A stretch of DNA of 64,000 nt from Butyricimonas muris (GTDB taxonomy: Bacteria > Bacteroidota > Bacteroidia > Bacteroidales > Marinifilaceae), in contig NZ_JBKEIT010000007.1 in NCBI RefSeq assembly GCF_046365375.1, forward strand, positions 124,001-188,000. Direction: 5' to 3'. Position numbers and translations under genes: made by a program. The stretch's first letter is position 1, and each line of letters starts with the position of its first letter. This document shows positions 61,395-64,000 of the stretch, piece by piece. The notes under the pieces were generated by a model that worked only from the letters and a program-made list of their open reading frames with translations, was not told where the DNA came from and did no database searches.

Positions 61395-61750
61395 ATTTCA
61401 TCGTTCTAATTACAAAACACAATATTACGGAATTTTGATGAATTTCCATGCACGAGATAGTAAGAAAGTTTTATTGGTCTATATTTATGCATATTTATCC
61501 AATAATCAAGCGAGGCTAATATTTTGTGATTCCCGAGAGATTCTCTGTAAAGTGTCCACGTGACGCTTGGTTGTTTTGGAAGCGTTTGATTTATAATGTC
61601 GTGCATGAGAATTCTATTTTTCTTCAAAAAAATGGCATAAATACTTGTTCGTTTGGAATATTAATGCATATATTTGCAAGCTCAATAAATAAATATGCAC
61701 ATAGAGAAAACGGAAAATGATTTGAATGATTTAGATTAAATTGTACGAAG
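61395..61750. other. Divergent regulatory gap between protease and arginine genes
   Basis: 356 bp, AT-rich, no credible gene. It contains TGCATATTTAT at 61486-61496 and its inverse near 61689-61699, plus a promoter with an overlapping palindrome at 61645-61678. These look like a multi-site operator for the arginine operon. Confidence 0.5.
61645..61678 (+). promoter_or_regulatory. Arginine operon promoter overlapping a candidate ArgR box
   Basis: TTG (61645-61647), a 21-nt spacer and TATATTTG (61669-61676). The palindrome-like TGCATATATTTGCA (61665-61678) covers the -7 box, so a bound repressor would block RNA polymerase. Assignment to ArgR is by context. Confidence 0.55.
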
Positions 61751-62443
61751 ATGAAGATTGAAGTATTGGTTGCGTCCGAGAAACACCTGTCATACGTGAC
61801 GGCGATAAATGACGCGATTGACAACGCTGCAAAAGCGCGTGGAACAGGTATAGCAAGAAGAACGAACGAGTATATCGCCGGGAAAATCCGGGATGGCAAG
61901 GCGATTATTGCTTTGAACAGAGAAGAGTTCGTGGGCTTCTGTTATATCGAGTGCTGGGGACACCAGAAATTCGTGGCTAATTCCGGGTTGATCGTTGTAC
62001 CGGCATACCGGGGATTGGGAGTGGCAAAACGCATCAAGAAAGCCGCTTTCGATTTGTCGCGAAGGCGATTCCCGCGGGCGAAATTGTTTGGTCTGACCAC
62101 GGGCGAGCAAGTGATGCGTATCAATACTTCGTTGGGTTACGTGCCTGTTACTTTTGCCAAGTTGACCGATGACGAGGAGTTTTGGGCTGGTTGCAAATCA
62201 TGCGTAAATTACGATATCTTACAACGGACAAATATGACAAAATGCCTTTGCACGGGAATGATTTATGATCCGGAGGTACATGCCCGTGTTCGGGATGCGG
62301 CGGGGGAAAAGAGCGGGAACCTACCCGGTAGAATCTTCCGAAAATTGCGTCGGGTGGTGAGTGTTATGCTTGCTGCTTTTAAGGCACCGGGAAATCATCC
62401 CGGTGGAAAGCAGGAATACGGGGGAGTTGTTTGTCGTTTGTAA
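61751..62443 (+). CDS. GNAT-family N-acyltransferase of the arginine operon
   Basis: 230 residues. The acetyl-CoA fold is visible in VLVASEKHLSYVTAINDAI, then GLIVVPAYRGLGVAKRIKKA with the pyrophosphate loop. A Cys cluster follows (GCKSCVNYDILQRTN, then CLC) and a basic tail. In Bacteroidetes such a gene often precedes argG-argC. A likely role is the N-acyl-glutamate synthase that opens the N-acetyl or N-succinyl arginine route; this is inference. The argG start is 11 bp after its stop. Confidence 0.8.
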   Translation: MKIEVLVASEKHLSYVTAINDAIDNAAKARGTGIARRTNEYIAGKIRDGKAIIALNREEFVGFCYIECWGHQKFVANSGLIVVPAYRGLGVAKRIKKAAFDLSRRRFPRAKLFGLTTGEQVMRINTSLGYVPVTFAKLTDDEEFWAGCKSCVNYDILQRTNMTKCLCTGMIYDPEVHARVRDAAGEKSGNLPGRIFRKLRRVVSVMLAAFKAPGNHPGGKQEYGGVVCRL

Positions 62444-62454
62444 ATAACAGAAAA

Positions 62455-63639
62455 ATGAAAAAAGTTGTTTTAGCGTATAGTGGAGGATTGGATACCTCCT
62501 ACTGTGTGAAATACTTGAGCGATGAACTGGGGCTTGAGGTTTACACGGCGATTGCCAACACGGGCGGGTTCTCGCCGGAAGAGTTGGTTGTGATCGAGGA
62601 AAAAGCGTACGCCCTTGGGGCGAAACGTCACGTGACGCTCGATGTAACGGGCGAATATTACGAACAGTGTATTCGCTATATGGTATTCGGGAACGTGTTG
62701 CGTAACAAAACTTATCCTGTTTCGGTAAGTTCCGAGCGGACATTTCAAGCGTTGGCAATCGTGCGATATGCCAAGGAAATCGGTGCCGATGCGTTAGCAC
62801 ACGGGAGTACCGGGGCGGGAAACGATCAAGTACGTTTTGATCTTTGTTTCTCGGTATTCGCTCCTGATATGGAAATTATCACGCCGACTCGTGATTTACG
62901 ATTGAGCCGGGAGGACGAGATCGCTTATCTGAAAGCAAAGGGGGTGGAACGTGATTGGACAAAATTGGTTTATTCCATAAATAAAGGACTTTGGGGTACT
63001 TCCGTTGGTGGGCGGGAAACTCTGACGTCCGATCGGTCGTTGCCTGAAGAGGCTTATCCCTCGTCGTTGCAGCGGGTGGGGGAAGAGGAATTGACTCTCG
63101 CCTTTGAACAGGGGGAATTGTGTGCGGTGAACGGGAAAACGTATGCTGATAAAATCGAGGCTATCCGTGCGGTCGAAGCCTTGGCTGCCCCTTGGGCTAT
63201 CGGGCGGGATACGCACGTGGGCGACACGATTGTAGGGATTAAAGGTCGCGTGGGCTTCGAGGCTGCTGCACCGTTAATTATTATCAAGGCGCACGAATTA
63301 CTGGAAAAACACACGTTGACGAAGTGGCAGTCGTACTGGAAGGAGCAATTGGGCAACTGGTACGGGATGTTTCTGCACGAGGCGATGTACGGGGAACCGG
63401 TGATGCGGGATATCGAGAAATTTCTGGAACACTCGCAGCGTAGCGTGTCGGGTGAAGTACGGGTGTTGATGCGTCCCTATCACTTTGATTTGTTGGGATG
63501 CCATTCTCCGCATGATCTAATGAATGCCTCTTTTGCCAGATACGGGGAGGAAAACAACGCGTGGATAGCGGAAGACGTGAAGGGCTTTACCCGAATATTG
63601 TCAATGCCGTTGAGAATACACGAGGCGGTTAATAAATGA
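62455..63639 (+). CDS. argG: Argininosuccinate synthase
   Basis: 394 residues from the ATG at 62455. It joins citrulline and aspartate with ATP to make argininosuccinate in the cytoplasm. The PP-loop reads LAYSGGLDTSYCVKYL at the N terminus. Family signatures HGSTGAGNDQVRFD and WGTSVGGRETL follow, and KGFTRILSMPLRIHE lies near the end. It lies between the GNAT gene and argC in one operon. Confidence 0.97.
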   Translation: MKKVVLAYSGGLDTSYCVKYLSDELGLEVYTAIANTGGFSPEELVVIEEKAYALGAKRHVTLDVTGEYYEQCIRYMVFGNVLRNKTYPVSVSSERTFQALAIVRYAKEIGADALAHGSTGAGNDQVRFDLCFSVFAPDMEIITPTRDLRLSREDEIAYLKAKGVERDWTKLVYSINKGLWGTSVGGRETLTSDRSLPEEAYPSSLQRVGEEELTLAFEQGELCAVNGKTYADKIEAIRAVEALAAPWAIGRDTHVGDTIVGIKGRVGFEAAAPLIIIKAHELLEKHTLTKWQSYWKEQLGNWYGMFLHEAMYGEPVMRDIEKFLEHSQRSVSGEVRVLMRPYHFDLLGCHSPHDLMNASFARYGEENNAWIAEDVKGFTRILSMPLRIHEAVNK

Positions 63640-63797
63640 GTTTATAAAGTTTATAAGGTTCATAAAGTTATAAAGTTACGGGTGTCTTTCGGACAAAATT
63701 AAAGCAGCAGCTTGTGTTGCCGTTGATATGGTATCTCGTGAGTTATTAAAACCTTGTAAACCTTATGAACTTTATAAACTTTATGAACTTTATAAAC
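63640..63797. repeat. Intergenic element with 9-bp tandem units (copy 4)
   Basis: Left arm TTTATAAAG-type units (63643-63678); right arm five units CCTTGTAAA, CCTTATGAA, CTTTATAAA, CTTTATGAA and CTTTATAAA (63752-63796). The centre holds GTCTTTCGGAC and GCAGCAGCTTGTGTTGC hairpins. It separates argG and argC. Confidence 0.88.
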
Positions 63798-63805
63798 TGA
63801 TTGTC

Positions 63806-64000
63806 ATGATAAGAGTTGGAATAGTAGGTGCTGCCGGGTACACGGCGGGAGAGTTGATTCGGATTCTCGTGAATCATCCAGCCGTGGAATTGCGGTATTT
63901 GCAGAGTGAATCACACCGGGAAGAACCGATAGGACGGGTACATCGGGATTTGTTGTATTCAAAACAGGTTTTCACGGATTTGGATTTTGATGACATAGAT
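63806..64000 (+). CDS. argC: N-acetyl-gamma-glutamyl-phosphate reductase, N-terminal part (partial)
   Basis: The first 65 codons of argC before the right edge. The NAD(P)-binding start reads VGIVGAAGYTAGELIRILVN, diagnostic for ArgC. It reduces the acylglutamyl phosphate to the semialdehyde in arginine (or ornithine) synthesis. The start follows the repeat element by 8 bp and continues the argG operon. Confidence 0.95.
   Translation, partial: MIRVGIVGAAGYTAGELIRILVNHPAVELRYLQSESHREEPIGRVHRDLLYSKQVFTDLDFDDID

Noticed and set aside
61395..61750. Short open frames in the divergent gap
   Set aside because: They overlap promoter and operator-like repeats and have no ribosome-binding site.

Overview
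The window looks like chromosome of a gut-type Bacteroidales bacterium. A member of the Odoribacteraceae (Butyricimonas or Odoribacter type) is my best guess, but I cannot prove the genus. The signs are a SusC-type receptor with its own ECF sigma and FecR anti-sigma, an LpxC-FabZ fusion, many lipoproteins, and repeated promoters with the Bacteroidetes -7 box TAnnTTTG (several with a TTG or TTTG about 19-20 nt upstream).

Layout. 1-2592 (minus): ECF sigma factor, FecR-like anti-sigma and the N-terminal third of a SusC/RagA receptor that runs off the left edge. 2705-8938 (minus): a Cus/Czc-type heavy-metal RND efflux operon (small His/Cys-rich protein, His-rich adaptor, pump, outer-membrane channel). 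9025-11220 (minus): methylglyoxal synthase, a CapA-family lipoprotein and a DsbD-N-like periplasmic protein. 11321-15969 (minus): the rimP-nusA-infB operon, divergent from lpxD-lpxC/fabZ-lpxA (16246-19516). 19592-25770: PEP carboxykinase, an AlkD-like repeat protein, a DPP IV-like S9 peptidase, a TlpA-like thioredoxin lipoprotein and a cysteine-dioxygenase-like cupin. 25786-31627 (minus): an AT-rich block of four poorly characterised envelope genes (Wzy/O-antigen-ligase-like with TPRs, TonB-C repeats, a zinc-ribbon lipoprotein, a transglutaminase-like lipoprotein). 31982-33370: POT-like transporter. 33371-35402: a small accessory patch with an 11-bp tandem repeat, a toxin-antitoxin pair between direct repeats, and a strongly structured candidate non-coding RNA. 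35403-37193: PKD/LRR protein, VOC protein and a hypothetical protein.

37340-60058 is a one-strand drug-efflux locus of nearly 23 kb: two overlapping TetR regulators, then TolC, HlyD and two ABC-2 permeases (no ATPase seen), then a complete RND operon, a 1170-residue permease fused to an M1-peptidase-like domain lacking the zinc motif, then a second paralogous RND operon and a GIN-domain protein. An S41 protease gene converges on its end. 61751-64000 is an arginine biosynthesis operon (GNAT enzyme, argG, start of argC) behind a promoter that overlaps a candidate ArgR box.

The most unusual signals are the candidate RNA at 34800-35066, a family of intergenic elements made of inverted arms of 9-bp tandem units (four copies), the duplicated efflux operons with a shared loop insertion in their TolC proteins, the ABC-2 permeases without an ATPase, and the metal-poor M1-like permease fusion.
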